NCBI RefSeq assembly: GCF_016834655.1
Contig: NZ_JAENHP010000003.1
Location: 744,001-808,000, forward strand
Reading direction: 5' to 3'
Length of the DNA: 64,000 bases
Origin: Paractinoplanes ovalisporus
GTDB taxonomy: Bacteria; Actinomycetota; Actinomycetes; Mycobacteriales; Micromonosporaceae
How positions within the stretch are numbered: the stretch's first letter is position 1; each line of letters opens with the position of its first letter. The position numbers and the translations under genes were made by a program. Below are positions 32,220 to 40,957 of this stretch, in pieces. Below the pieces are notes generated by a model. That model saw nothing but the letters and a program-made list of their open reading frames with translations. It ran no database searches and was not told the origin of the DNA.

Positions 32220-34466
32220 ATGGTGACTGGGACGAACGGGCTGTCACGCTGGCTGCCGACCGGCGGCGGGCTGCGCGACGAGGACTGGGCGGGGCGGCAC
32301 CGGCTGCTCACCCGGCTGCTCGCCGCCACCATGGCGGCGCTGGTCGTCTTCGGCGGCTGGCGCGACGAGCTGGGCAGCGGCGTGGCCACCTGGATGGTCC
32401 TGGTGATCATCCCGTGCATCGTGGCCGCGGCCCGCCTCGGCGGCCGCCGCCTGCCCTCGATCTTCGTGTCGTTCGGGTTCGTCTCGGCGTGCACGGCGTT
32501 CGTGGCCATGTGCCACGGCAAGACCGAGGCCCACTTCACCTTCTTCATCGTGGTCGGCGCGCTCGCCCTCTATCGGGACTGGGCACCGTTCGGCGTCTTC
32601 CTGGTCGCCACGACCGCGCACCACGCCGTGTTCGGGCTCGTCGACCCCGACCTGACCTACGGCCACGAGGCCGGCCACAGCCACCCGCTGTTCTGGGCCC
32701 TCCTCCACGGCGTCGCCGTGCTCTTCGCGGCCGCCTTCCAGCTGATCGCGTGGCGCCTGAGCGAGGCCGAGGAGAAGCGCGCGCAGGAGAACCTGGACGA
32801 GAGCCGGGCCCAGCTGACCGTCGCGTTCGACGAGACCCCGGTGCCGATGGCCATGCTGTCGCCGGACGGCCGGATCCTGCGTACCAACTCGGCCTACCGC
32901 ACCTGGCTGCGCCTGCCCGACGAACTGCCCGCCGGCTTCGCCGTGTCCGACCTGCCGCTGGAGCCCCTCGAGGACTCGACCGAGCGCATGCTGGAAACCC
33001 TCAAGGGCGAGCAGGGTTCCTCGATCCACGTGCGCAGCTACCGCCGCACGGACGACGGCGAGACCATCTGGGTCGAGGTCCACGGCACCAACCTGTACGA
33101 CACCAAGGGCGAGCTGCGCCTGATCTTCGTGCACTGCCTCGACGTCACCGAGGCCCGCCGCCACCAGGAGGAGCTGCAGAACCAGGTACGCCACGACGCC
33201 CTCACCGGCCTGCTGTCCCGGTCGGCCTTCGAGCACGACCTGGCCCAGCTGCTCGACACCGGCGAGCCGGTCAACGTCCTCTACCTCGACGTCGACCGCT
33301 TCAAGTCGATCAACGACGGCTCCGGGCACGCGGTCGGCGACGAGCTGCTGCGCGCGCTGGCCGTCCGCCTGCGCGACTCGGTGCCGGGCGACTCGCTCGT
33401 GGCCCGCCTCGGTGGCGACGAGTTCGTGGTCGCCCTGGCCGGTTCGGCCACGACCGGCGCCCACGTCGGCTACGGCATGCTGGCCGCCTTCTCCGAGCCG
33501 CTGCTGATCAACGACGGCCACCTGCAGGTCTCGCTCAGCGTCGGCCTGGCCACCAGTCAGGGCAACGCCGGGCAGGCCGACGACACTGTGCTGGCCGCGG
33601 ACACCGCGATGTACGCGGCCAAGCGCGCCGGCGGCAACCGCCTGCACATCTTCAGCGACGACATGCGGGTCAAGGTGCTCGAGCGCCTCGACGCCGAGGC
33701 CCGCCTGCGCGAGGCCCTGGCCGGCGACCCGGTCGAGAGCCTGCCCGTCTGGTTCCAGCCGATCGTGTCGGCCGCGACCGGAGAGATCACCGGGGCCGAG
33801 GCGCTGGTGCGCATGCGCGCGCCCTCGGGCGAGATCCTGGGCCCGGGGCAATTCATCCCGGCCGCCGAGGAGACCGGCCTGATCGTGCCGCTCGGCGAGC
33901 ACGTGCTGCGCCGGGCCGTCCACCGGCTCCTCGAGTGGGGTGACCAGCTCGGCTACGTGTCGGTCAACGTCAGCCCGCGGCAGCTCGCCGAGGTCGACTT
34001 CGTGCCGATGCTGGCCAACCTGCTCGCGGCCCACCCCGAGCTGGACCCGTCCCGCCTGGTCGTCGAGATCACCGAGACCGCTCTGCTCGGCTTCTCGGTC
34101 GACGTCCGCGAGCGCCTCGAGATGATCAAGGCGTTGGGCGTACGGATCGCGCTCGACGACTTCGGCACCGGGTACAGCTCGCTGACCTGGCTGCAGTCGG
34201 TGCCCGCGGACGTGGTCAAGCTCGACCGCTCGTTCGTGGCCGGGCTGTCGGCCGACCCGCGCAAGGCCTCGATCATCCAGGCCGTGCTCTGGCTGGCCCG
34301 CTCGCTGGGCATGTCGGTGGTGGCCGAGGGCGTCGAGGACCCGGCCGACTGGGAGGCGCTGCGCGAGCTGGACTGCCCGTCCGCCCAGGGCTACCTGTTC
34401 GGCAAGCCGGCGCCGGCTGACGAGTTCGGCGCGAAGCTGCGCCGGGCCGTGAAGCAGGCCGCCTAG
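32220..34466 (+). CDS. Membrane PAS-GGDEF-EAL cyclic di-GMP protein
   Basis: A 748-residue protein. About six membrane helices occupy residues 20-180, a short coiled coil follows (RLSEAEEKRAQENLDESRAQ), then a PAS domain (MAMLSPDGRILRTNSAYRTWL), an intact GGDEF domain (RLGGDEFVVAL) and an intact EAL domain (GAEALVRM, DDFGTGYSSLTWL, KLDRSFV). Both synthesis and hydrolysis of cyclic di-GMP look chemically possible. No RxxD inhibitory site is visible before GGDEF. The ATG at 32220 lacks a clear ribosome site. The stop codon overlaps the convergent thiolase stop in a shared CTAG. Confidence 0.9.
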   Translation: MVTGTNGLSRWLPTGGGLRDEDWAGRHRLLTRLLAATMAALVVFGGWRDELGSGVATWMVLVIIPCIVAAARLGGRRLPSIFVSFGFVSACTAFVAMCHGKTEAHFTFFIVVGALALYRDWAPFGVFLVATTAHHAVFGLVDPDLTYGHEAGHSHPLFWALLHGVAVLFAAAFQLIAWRLSEAEEKRAQENLDESRAQLTVAFDETPVPMAMLSPDGRILRTNSAYRTWLRLPDELPAGFAVSDLPLEPLEDSTERMLETLKGEQGSSIHVRSYRRTDDGETIWVEVHGTNLYDTKGELRLIFVHCLDVTEARRHQEELQNQVRHDALTGLLSRSAFEHDLAQLLDTGEPVNVLYLDVDRFKSINDGSGHAVGDELLRALAVRLRDSVPGDSLVARLGGDEFVVALAGSATTGAHVGYGMLAAFSEPLLINDGHLQVSLSVGLATSQGNAGQADDTVLAADTAMYAAKRAGGNRLHIFSDDMRVKVLERLDAEARLREALAGDPVESLPVWFQPIVSAATGEITGAEALVRMRAPSGEILGPGQFIPAAEETGLIVPLGEHVLRRAVHRLLEWGDQLGYVSVNVSPRQLAEVDFVPMLANLLAAHPELDPSRLVVEITETALLGFSVDVRERLEMIKALGVRIALDDFGTGYSSLTWLQSVPADVVKLDRSFVAGLSADPRKASIIQAVLWLARSLGMSVVAEGVEDPADWEALRELDCPSAQGYLFGKPAPADEFGAKLRRAVKQAA

Positions 34467-35761
34467 CGCTCGAGGATCGCGACCACGCCCTGGCCGCCCG
34501 CGGCGCAGATGGAGATCAGGCCCCGGCCTGAGCCCTTCTCGGCGAGGAGCTTGGCCAGGGTGGCGACGATCCGCCCGCCGGTCGCCGCGAACGGGTGGCC
34601 GGCGGCCAGGGACGAGCCGTTGACGTTGAGCTTGGCCCGGTCGATGGTGCCGAGCGGTGCCTCCAGGCCGAGCTTCTCCTTACCGAACTCGGGCGACTCC
34701 CACGCGGCCAGGGTCGAGAGCACCTGCGACGCGAACGCCTCGTGGATCTCGTAGAAGTCGAAGTCCTGCAACGTCAGGCCGTTGCGGGCCAGCAGGCGGG
34801 GCACGGCGTACGCGGGCGCCATCAGCAGCCCCTCGTCGCCGTGCACGTAGTCGACGGCGGCGGTCTCGCTGTCGACCAGGAACGCCTGCGGGGTCAGACC
34901 GTTCTCGGACGCCCATTCCTCCGACGAGAGCAGCACGGTGGAGGCGCCGTCGGTCAGCGGCGACGAGTTGCCGGCCGTCATGGTGGCGTCGGTGCGGCCG
35001 AAGACCGGCTTGAGCCGGGCCAGCTTCTCCAGGCTGGTGTCGGCGCGCAGGTTCTGGTCGACCGACAGGCCCAGGTACGGCGTGATCAGGTCGTCGAAGA
35101 ACCCCCGGTCGTACGCCGCGGCCAAGCGCTGATGCGAGGTCAGCGCCAGCTCGTCCTGCGCGTCGCGGCCGACGTTCCAGCGCAGTGCGGTGATCGCGGC
35201 GTGCTCCCCCATCGACAGCCCCGTCCGCGGTTCGGCGTTGCGCGGGATGTCGGGCTTGAAGGCGAGCAGCGGGTTGAGCTTGGCCGCGGCGCGCAGACGG
35301 GCGGGCAGCGTACGGGCGCGGTTGAGCTCGAGCAGCGCCCTCCGCATGTCGTCGTTGAGCTGCAGCGGGGCGTCGGACGTGGTGTCCACGCCGCCGGCCA
35401 CGCCGACGTCGATCTGGCCCAGGGCGATCTTGTTGCCGACTCCGATCGCGGTCTCGAGACCGGTGCCACAGGCCTGCTGCACGTCGTACGCGGGAGTGCG
35501 CGGGTCGAGGCGGGAACCGAGCACGGTCTCGCGGGTGAGGTTGAAGTCGCGGGAGTGTTTGAGGACGGCGCCCGCGACGACCTCGCCGAGGCGGCGGCCG
35601 GCCAGCCCGTAGCGCGCGACCAGCCCGTCGAGCGCGGCGGTCAGCATGTCCTGATTCGACGCGCTCGCATAGCGGCCGTTCGAGCGGGCGAACGGGATCC
35701 GGTTTCCACCCAGCACAGCGACGCGGCGCACGGCAGCCTCCCACAGGGGTCGGACATTCAT
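34463..35761 (-). CDS. Thiolase (acetyl-CoA C-acyltransferase, FadI-like)
   Basis: A 432-residue thiolase. The nucleophilic cysteine lies in YDVQQACGTGLE, the histidine motifs are YEIHEAFASQ and GHPFAATGGR, and the second cysteine is in ISICAAGGQG. Length and sequence match the FadI branch of degradative thiolases. Divergent from a long FabG, a MaoC-type dehydratase and an acyl-CoA dehydrogenase, it completes a set for beta-oxidation or reverse chain elongation. The first residues (MNVRPLWEA) are uncertain; VRRVAVLGG may be the real beginning. Confidence 0.92.
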   Translation of the reverse strand: MNVRPLWEAAVRRVAVLGGNRIPFARSNGRYASASNQDMLTAALDGLVARYGLAGRRLGEVVAGAVLKHSRDFNLTRETVLGSRLDPRTPAYDVQQACGTGLETAIGVGNKIALGQIDVGVAGGVDTTSDAPLQLNDDMRRALLELNRARTLPARLRAAAKLNPLLAFKPDIPRNAEPRTGLSMGEHAAITALRWNVGRDAQDELALTSHQRLAAAYDRGFFDDLITPYLGLSVDQNLRADTSLEKLARLKPVFGRTDATMTAGNSSPLTDGASTVLLSSEEWASENGLTPQAFLVDSETAAVDYVHGDEGLLMAPAYAVPRLLARNGLTLQDFDFYEIHEAFASQVLSTLAAWESPEFGKEKLGLEAPLGTIDRAKLNVNGSSLAAGHPFAATGGRIVATLAKLLAEKGSGRGLISICAAGGQGVVAILER

Positions 35762-35772
35762 TACCGCTCAGT

Positions 35773-35797
35773 AGCCTAGCCGAGTAGGCTGCGGCGC
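35773..35797. promoter_or_regulatory. Divergent TAGGCT promoter elements
   Basis: TAGGCT on the minus strand (35778-35773) and TAGGCT on the plus strand (35785-35790) form an inverted repeat. The plus hexamer lies 7 nt before the FabG ATG (leaderless arrangement). The minus hexamer is 11 nt from the thiolase ATG. The two promoters probably compete or are co-regulated. Confidence 0.55.
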
Positions 35798-37126
35798 ATG
35801 GGCGACAGGTACGCGAGCTTCGCGAACTCCGGTCCGGGGCGGTCCCTGGTCAAGCGGCTGGGTCTGCCCGACCCGCCCCGGCTGCGGCGCTACCGGCCGG
35901 GCGACCCGCTGACCGAGGGCCCGGTGCTGGTCGGCGCGGCCCCGGGCGGGCGCCTCGAAGACCCCGTCCGCAAGCTGCTGAGCAGCGTGGGTGTCGAGGC
36001 CGTGGACGAAGCGGCGGAGGGCGCGAAGCACGGCGCGCTGATCTTCGACGCGACCGGCATCACCGATGCCACCGCGCTGAACGAGCTGTATGCGTTCTTC
36101 CACCCCTGCGCGCGGTCGCTGGTCAGGTCGGGCCGGGTGATCGTTCTCGGGACGCCGCCCGAGTCGGCCGCGAGCCCGCACGAAGCCACCGCCCAGCGCG
36201 CGCTCGAAGGCCTGACCCGCAGCATTGGCAAGGAGTTCGGCCGCGGCACCACCTCTCAACTGGTCTATGTGGAGCGCGGCGGTGAGGGCGCCCTCGAGTC
36301 GACACTGCGCTTCCTGCTCAGCGGCCGGTCCGCGTACGTGTCGGGTCAGGTCGTGCGGATCGGCGCCGGGAACCCGCCCGCACCCGCCGACTGGCAGCTG
36401 CCCCTGGCCGGCAAGACCGCGCTGGTCACCGGGGCGGCGCGCGGGATCGGGGCCGCCATCGCCCGGGTGCTCGCCCGCGACGGCGCCGACGTGATCGCGC
36501 TCGACGTGCCGCAGGCCGGGGACGCCCTGGCCGGCGTGGCCAACGACGTCCGCGGGCGGGCGCTGCAGCTCGACCTGACCGCGGCCGAGGCCGGTGAGCG
36601 GCTGGCGTCCTATCTGAGCGGTCCGCTCGACGTGATCGTGCACAATGCCGGCATCACCCGCGACCGCACGATCGCCAAGATGGACCCGGCCGGTTGGGAG
36701 TCGGTGCTGGCGGTCAACCTGGTCGCGCCTCAGCGGGTCAACGAGGCGCTGCTGGCGAAGGACTTGATCCGGGCCGGTGGGCGGATCGTCGGGGTGGCCT
36801 CGATCGCCGGCATCGCGGGCAACCGGGGCCAGACCAACTATGCGACCAGCAAGGCGGGTGTGATCGGACTGGTGCAGTCGAGCGCGCCCGGCCTGCTCGA
36901 CCGCGACATCACGATCAACGCGGTGGCGCCGGGGTTCATCGAGACCGCCATGACCGCGAAGATGCCGGTCGGGCTGCGCGAGGCCGGGCGGCGGATGAAC
37001 AGCATGGCCCAGGGCGGGCTGCCGGTCGACGTGGCCGAGACGATCGCCTGGTTCGCGTCGCCGGGGTCGGGCACGATCACCGGCAACGTCGTGCGGGTGT
37101 GCGGCCAGAGTCTGCTGGGGGCCTGA
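35798..37126 (+). CDS. High-molecular-weight 3-oxoacyl-ACP/CoA reductase (FabG4-type)
   Basis: A 442-residue short-chain dehydrogenase about 200 residues longer than ordinary FabG. The N-terminal half is a degenerate Rossmann-like domain, and the C-terminal half carries the NAD(P) motif TGAARGIG, NAG (VIVHNAGITRD), the catalytic Ser region SIAGIAGNRGQ, and YATSK with the catalytic Tyr and Lys. The architecture equals mycobacterial FabG4, which reduces beta-ketoacyl-CoA with NADH. It is the first gene of an operon with the MaoC protein. Confidence 0.9.
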   Translation: MGDRYASFANSGPGRSLVKRLGLPDPPRLRRYRPGDPLTEGPVLVGAAPGGRLEDPVRKLLSSVGVEAVDEAAEGAKHGALIFDATGITDATALNELYAFFHPCARSLVRSGRVIVLGTPPESAASPHEATAQRALEGLTRSIGKEFGRGTTSQLVYVERGGEGALESTLRFLLSGRSAYVSGQVVRIGAGNPPAPADWQLPLAGKTALVTGAARGIGAAIARVLARDGADVIALDVPQAGDALAGVANDVRGRALQLDLTAAEAGERLASYLSGPLDVIVHNAGITRDRTIAKMDPAGWESVLAVNLVAPQRVNEALLAKDLIRAGGRIVGVASIAGIAGNRGQTNYATSKAGVIGLVQSSAPGLLDRDITINAVAPGFIETAMTAKMPVGLREAGRRMNSMAQGGLPVDVAETIAWFASPGSGTITGNVVRVCGQSLLGA

Positions 37127-37130
37127 CGCC

Positions 37131-37952
37131 GTGCCGATCATGGAGCTGGGGCCTGGGGACACCTCGGGCAACACGCTGCGTGCGGTCCTCGGGCTGATCC
37201 CGCGCAAGCGTCCGGCCCAACTGCCCGCCCTGGGGTTCGAGCAGGCGGGAGTGCGGGTCGACCGCGAGCACCTGGCCGCGTACGGGAAGGTCTGTGGTTT
37301 CCGTCTCCGCGACGAGCTGCCGCCGACCTATCCCCACGTGCTGGCGTTCCCGCTGGCCATGCGGTTCATGACCTTGCCGCAGTTCCCGTTCCCGGTGATC
37401 GGGCTGGTGCACATCGCCAACTCGATCACCGTCCGCGGGCCGGTCGACGCCGGCGCGGTCCTCGACTTCTCGCTCGGCACGCGGGACCTGCGTCCGCACG
37501 CCCGGGGCACGCAGTTCGACCTGCACGTGAGCGCGCGGGTGGACGGCGCGGAGGTATGGGCCAGCACCTCGACCTATCTGTCGCGCTCGGCGCAGGCCGG
37601 GGGCCGCCACGACCGTACGGAATGGGAAGCGCCCGCCGCGACGGCCGTGTGGCGCGTTCCGGCCCGGGTCGGAACCGACTACGCCGCGGTCTCGGGCGAC
37701 CGCAACCCGATCCACACCTCCCGCGTCGGCGCGCGGCTGTTCGGCTTCCCGCGCACGATCGCGCACGGCATGTGGAGCAAGGCCCGCTGTCTGGCGGCGC
37801 TGGAAGGGCGGCTGCCCGCGGCGTACACGGTGGACGTCCAGTTCAAGCAGCCGATCGTGCTTCCGGCGACGGTGAATTTCGCGTACGGCAATGGGCAGTT
37901 CGAGATCTTCGGGAAACGACCGCATCTTGCGGGGCAAGTTACGCCTGCGTAA
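37131..37952 (+). CDS. MaoC-like double hot-dog (R)-hydroxyacyl dehydratase
   Basis: A 273-residue protein with two hot-dog halves. The C-terminal half has the hydratase motif YAAVSGDRNPIHTSRVGARLFGF with the Asp/His pair, followed by AHGMW. The size and FabG4 neighbour match actinobacterial HtdX/HtdY-type 3-hydroxyacyl-thioester dehydratases. It starts 4 nt after the FabG stop with GTG, so the two are in one operon and would perform successive steps. Confidence 0.88.
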   Translation: MPIMELGPGDTSGNTLRAVLGLIPRKRPAQLPALGFEQAGVRVDREHLAAYGKVCGFRLRDELPPTYPHVLAFPLAMRFMTLPQFPFPVIGLVHIANSITVRGPVDAGAVLDFSLGTRDLRPHARGTQFDLHVSARVDGAEVWASTSTYLSRSAQAGGRHDRTEWEAPAATAVWRVPARVGTDYAAVSGDRNPIHTSRVGARLFGFPRTIAHGMWSKARCLAALEGRLPAAYTVDVQFKQPIVLPATVNFAYGNGQFEIFGKRPHLAGQVTPA

Positions 37953-37973
37953 CGTTACCGCCCAGTTAACTTG
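37935..37973. promoter_or_regulatory. Inverted repeats before acyl-CoA dehydrogenase gene
   Basis: CAAGTTA (37935-37941) and TAACTTG (37967-37973) are perfect 7-bp arms. Between them lie GTTACG/CGTAAC and the palindrome TAACGTTA, which covers the dehydratase stop codon. This AT-richer dyad is unlike the surroundings and looks like a regulator site, for example of a TetR-type fatty-acid repressor. Confidence 0.45.
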
Positions 37974-37991
37974 GCGCGGAGGGTTACCGGC

Positions 37992-39203
37992 ATGGAGTTC
38001 TGGCTCGACCTCAACGAGGAGCAGACCGAGCTCCGCGACTGGGTGCACGGCTTCGCCGAGAGCGTGATCCGGCCCGCCGCGGCCGAGTGGGACGAGCGCG
38101 AGGAGACGCCCTGGCCGGTCCTCCAGGAGGCGGCCAAGATCGGCCTCTACGGGTTCGAGTTCCTGATCAACACGTGGTCCGACAGCACCGGGCTTTCGCT
38201 GCCGGTGGCCAACGAGGAACTGTTCTGGGGCGACGGCGGCATCGGCATGGCGCTCTCGGGCACGGCCCTGGCGGTGGCCGCGATCTATGGCTCGGGCACA
38301 CCCGACCAGCTCGTCGAGTGGGTGCCGCAGTGCTTCGGCGACGAGGCCGACCCGAAGGTGGGCGCGTTCTGCTCGACCGAGCCCGAGGCCGGCTCCGACG
38401 TGGCCGCGATGCGCACCCGGGCGGTCTACGACGAGGCCAAGGACGAGTGGGTCCTCAACGGACAGAAGGCGTACGCGACCAACGGCGGCATCGCGAACGT
38501 GCATGTGGTGACCGCGTCGGTCGACCCGGCGCTGGGCTCGCGCGGGCAGGCCGCCTTCGTGGTGCCGCCCGGCACGCCCGGGCTCGTGGGCACGAAGAAG
38601 CTCAAGAAGCTCGGGTTGCGCGCCTCCCACACCGCCGACGTCTTCCTGGACGACGTGCGGGTGCCCGGGAGCTGCCTGCTCGGCGGCAAGGAGGCCCTCG
38701 AGGAGCGGCTGGCCCGGGCGCGGGCCGGGCAGCGCTCGTCGAAGCAGGCGTCCATGCGGACGTTCGAGCTGTCCCGGCCCGCGGTCGGGGCGCAGGCGCT
38801 CGGCATCGCGCGGGCGGCTTACGAATACGCGCTCGAATACGCGCAGAACCGGGTGCAGTTCGGCCGCCCGATCGTGGAGAACCAGGCGATCGCGTTCGCC
38901 CTGGCCGACATGCGCATGGAGATCGACGCGGCCCGGCTGCTGGTGTGGCGGGCGGCCTGGATGGGACGCAACGACCGCCCGTTCACCGCCGGTGAGGGCT
39001 CGATGTCGAAGCTCAAGGCGGGCGAGGTGGCGGTGGCCGTCACCGAGAAGGCGGTGCAGATCCTGGGCGGCGCCGGCTACCTGCGCGAGCACCCGGTCGA
39101 GCGGATGTTCCGCGACGCCAAGATCTACACCATTTTCGAGGGGACGTCGGAGATCCAGCGCCTGGTGATCTCGCGCGCGATCACCGGCAAGCAGATCCGC
39201 TAG
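37992..39203 (+). CDS. Acyl-CoA dehydrogenase
   Basis: A 403-residue flavoprotein. The FAD/substrate motifs FCSTEPEAGSDVAAMRTRA and KAYATNGGIANVHVV and the C-terminal QILGGAGYLREHPVERMFRDAK, with the catalytic-type glutamate in IFEGTSEIQRL, are all present. GGAGGG 8 nt upstream supports the ATG at 37992. With thiolase, FabG4 and MaoC proteins nearby it provides the first step of acyl-CoA oxidation; the preferred chain length is unknown. Confidence 0.93.
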   Translation: MEFWLDLNEEQTELRDWVHGFAESVIRPAAAEWDEREETPWPVLQEAAKIGLYGFEFLINTWSDSTGLSLPVANEELFWGDGGIGMALSGTALAVAAIYGSGTPDQLVEWVPQCFGDEADPKVGAFCSTEPEAGSDVAAMRTRAVYDEAKDEWVLNGQKAYATNGGIANVHVVTASVDPALGSRGQAAFVVPPGTPGLVGTKKLKKLGLRASHTADVFLDDVRVPGSCLLGGKEALEERLARARAGQRSSKQASMRTFELSRPAVGAQALGIARAAYEYALEYAQNRVQFGRPIVENQAIAFALADMRMEIDAARLLVWRAAWMGRNDRPFTAGEGSMSKLKAGEVAVAVTEKAVQILGGAGYLREHPVERMFRDAKIYTIFEGTSEIQRLVISRAITGKQIR

Positions 39204-39244
39204 CTCCGCTTCGCCGCAGTCCCGCCTCCGCCGTGTAACTGACG

Positions 39245-40612
39245 CTAGCTGACCAGGAGGCCCAGGGGGCTGCCGGAAAGCTGGAGACGGCTCAGGGCGT
39301 ACGGCATCGTCATCGTCGGAGGCTCGGGGCGCTCCCCCGCCTCGGCCAGCACGCGGGTCGCGTGGCGGGTGGCCATCGGCAGCGTGGGATAGCGGCTGGC
39401 CGCGACCCGGTCGACCGGCACCCGCTCCCGGCCGCAGGAGGCCAGCGACCGCCACTGCCCGAGCGACGCGACCCGGTCGCCGTCGTAACCGGGCGGGCCG
39501 GGCAGCACGGTGACCCGGTCGAAGGGAGCGCAGCCGGCCAGCCACCACTCGGCCGCCTCGACCGCGGCGCTGGACGCCGACTCGCACCAGTACGGGATCA
39601 GCCCACCGGCCCGGGCCTGCCACGGGTCGAGCAGCCGGCCGCACTCGACGACGCACCGGTTGCCGTCGCGGGGACGCCACTGACGCAGCAGGTCGGCGAC
39701 GCAGGCGCTCAGCATGTCGGGCCGCGAGTAGAGCACCCGGTGCGACGTACGGCCCAGCCGGTTCAGCTCGACGCCCAGGGCCGGTTCGCCGGAGCGCTCG
39801 GCGTAGCGCGGCGGGGTCGCCGGGTCGGGCGCCACCCAGGTCAGCGCGCCCAGCTCGTCCAGCATGTGCCGGAACTCCCAGTTGTCGGCCCGGTAGGCCT
39901 CCGGCTTCACGCCCGACACCGGGCTGCCGACCTGGAACGCGTACCGGCGGGTCACCGACACCACCGGCCAGGCCCGAAGGTCGCGCAGCAGCAGGGTGCC
40001 GCCGCCGGGCGCGATGCGGGTGCGCAGGAATTTCTCGTACGCGGCGGGAAGCTTGTGCCAGCGCAGGTGCAGCTTCACGGTGGCGCCACAGAGCGGGCCG
40101 TCGGCCATCGGGTCGTGCACCTGCCGCACGGTGACGTCCGGGTTCCGGTCGTTGATCGAGGCGGCCAGGCCGGCGCCGAAGGCCAGCGCGCCGGGCCAGT
40201 TCCCGGCCGACCCGCCGGGCCAGGTGATGGTGACCGGGATGCTGGTCGGCAGCCAGGCCGCGCCCAGCGCCACGGCCAGGTGGGCGGCGGCGCCGTGCGG
40301 CGAGCCGAGCAGCACCGACGGGTAGAGGGAGGCCGGATAGTGCCCGACGATCCACTCGGCGATGGCTTCCACGTCGAGACCGGCCGCCGCCTCGTGCGGC
40401 ACGGCCTCCGCGTACGCCTCCTGAGCGAGCTCGAAGTTGCGGCGCTCGGACGGCATCTGGCCGTGCCGGCCCAGCAGCGGAACCCGCCCGGCCCAGTCGC
40501 CCGGCGCCCCCGAGACGCCGTCGAGCAACGTGCGGCTCAGACTCTCGGCGCAGAAGGCCTGTTCCGCGGGCAGATCACCCTGCGTCGCGGACACGGTCTC
40601 GTACGTCGTCAC
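39245..40612 (-). CDS. Hypothetical protein, unrecognised
   Basis: A 455-residue soluble protein that I cannot assign. It has no signal peptide or membrane segment. A Gly/Ala-rich segment (LGSPHGAAAHLAVALGAAWLP) could be a nucleotide- or cofactor-binding turn. Six cysteines are scattered, and many Trp/Tyr-rich patches (YWCESASSAAVEAAEWWL) occur. AGGGAG upstream supports the GTG at 40612. It lies directly downstream of the CDGSH gene on the same strand and may be co-transcribed with it. Confidence 0.65.
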   Translation of the reverse strand: MTTYETVSATQGDLPAEQAFCAESLSRTLLDGVSGAPGDWAGRVPLLGRHGQMPSERRNFELAQEAYAEAVPHEAAAGLDVEAIAEWIVGHYPASLYPSVLLGSPHGAAAHLAVALGAAWLPTSIPVTITWPGGSAGNWPGALAFGAGLAASINDRNPDVTVRQVHDPMADGPLCGATVKLHLRWHKLPAAYEKFLRTRIAPGGGTLLLRDLRAWPVVSVTRRYAFQVGSPVSGVKPEAYRADNWEFRHMLDELGALTWVAPDPATPPRYAERSGEPALGVELNRLGRTSHRVLYSRPDMLSACVADLLRQWRPRDGNRCVVECGRLLDPWQARAGGLIPYWCESASSAAVEAAEWWLAGCAPFDRVTVLPGPPGYDGDRVASLGQWRSLASCGRERVPVDRVAASRYPTLPMATRHATRVLAEAGERPEPPTMTMPYALSRLQLSGSPLGLLVS

Positions 40613-40680
40613 CAGTTCAGCTCCCTCAAGTAGGACGCGGCGGCCTACCCATTCGCGACGGGGCCAAACATGCGACTTGA

Positions 40681-40896
40681 TCAACGTGGCGGCGGAGTCT
40701 CCCGGCCCGCCTCGGCGTGGAAGCGCACCACCTTGTGGGTGCCGTCGCAGAACGGCTTGGTGGCCGACTTGCCGCACCGGCAGAGAGCGATGGTTCCGCG
40801 TCCAGGATCGATCGGCTCGCCGTCCGGCGTCCGCATCTCGAAGTCGCCACGCACGATGAGGGGGCCGTCCGGGTAGGGCACGATGGTGGAGGTCAT
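40681..40896 (-). CDS. CDGSH-type iron-sulfur protein
   Basis: A 71-residue protein with the CDGSH iron-sulfur signature (CRCGKSATKPFCDGTH; three Cys and one His bind a 2Fe-2S cluster, with Thr for Ser in CDGTH). The family includes mitoNEET, and the clusters can transfer electrons or Fe-S units. It is divergent, with a 61-bp gap, from a haem-oxygenase-like di-iron protein, a pairing that suggests electron supply to that enzyme. Confidence 0.9.
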   Translation of the reverse strand: MTSTIVPYPDGPLIVRGDFEMRTPDGEPIDPGRGTIALCRCGKSATKPFCDGTHKVVRFHAEAGRETPPPR

Positions 40897-40957
40897 GGCC
40901 GCCCGATTGCCCGCTGAGCCGTCGTTTACGCCCGCTTACGCAGGGAAGTTTGCGGTC

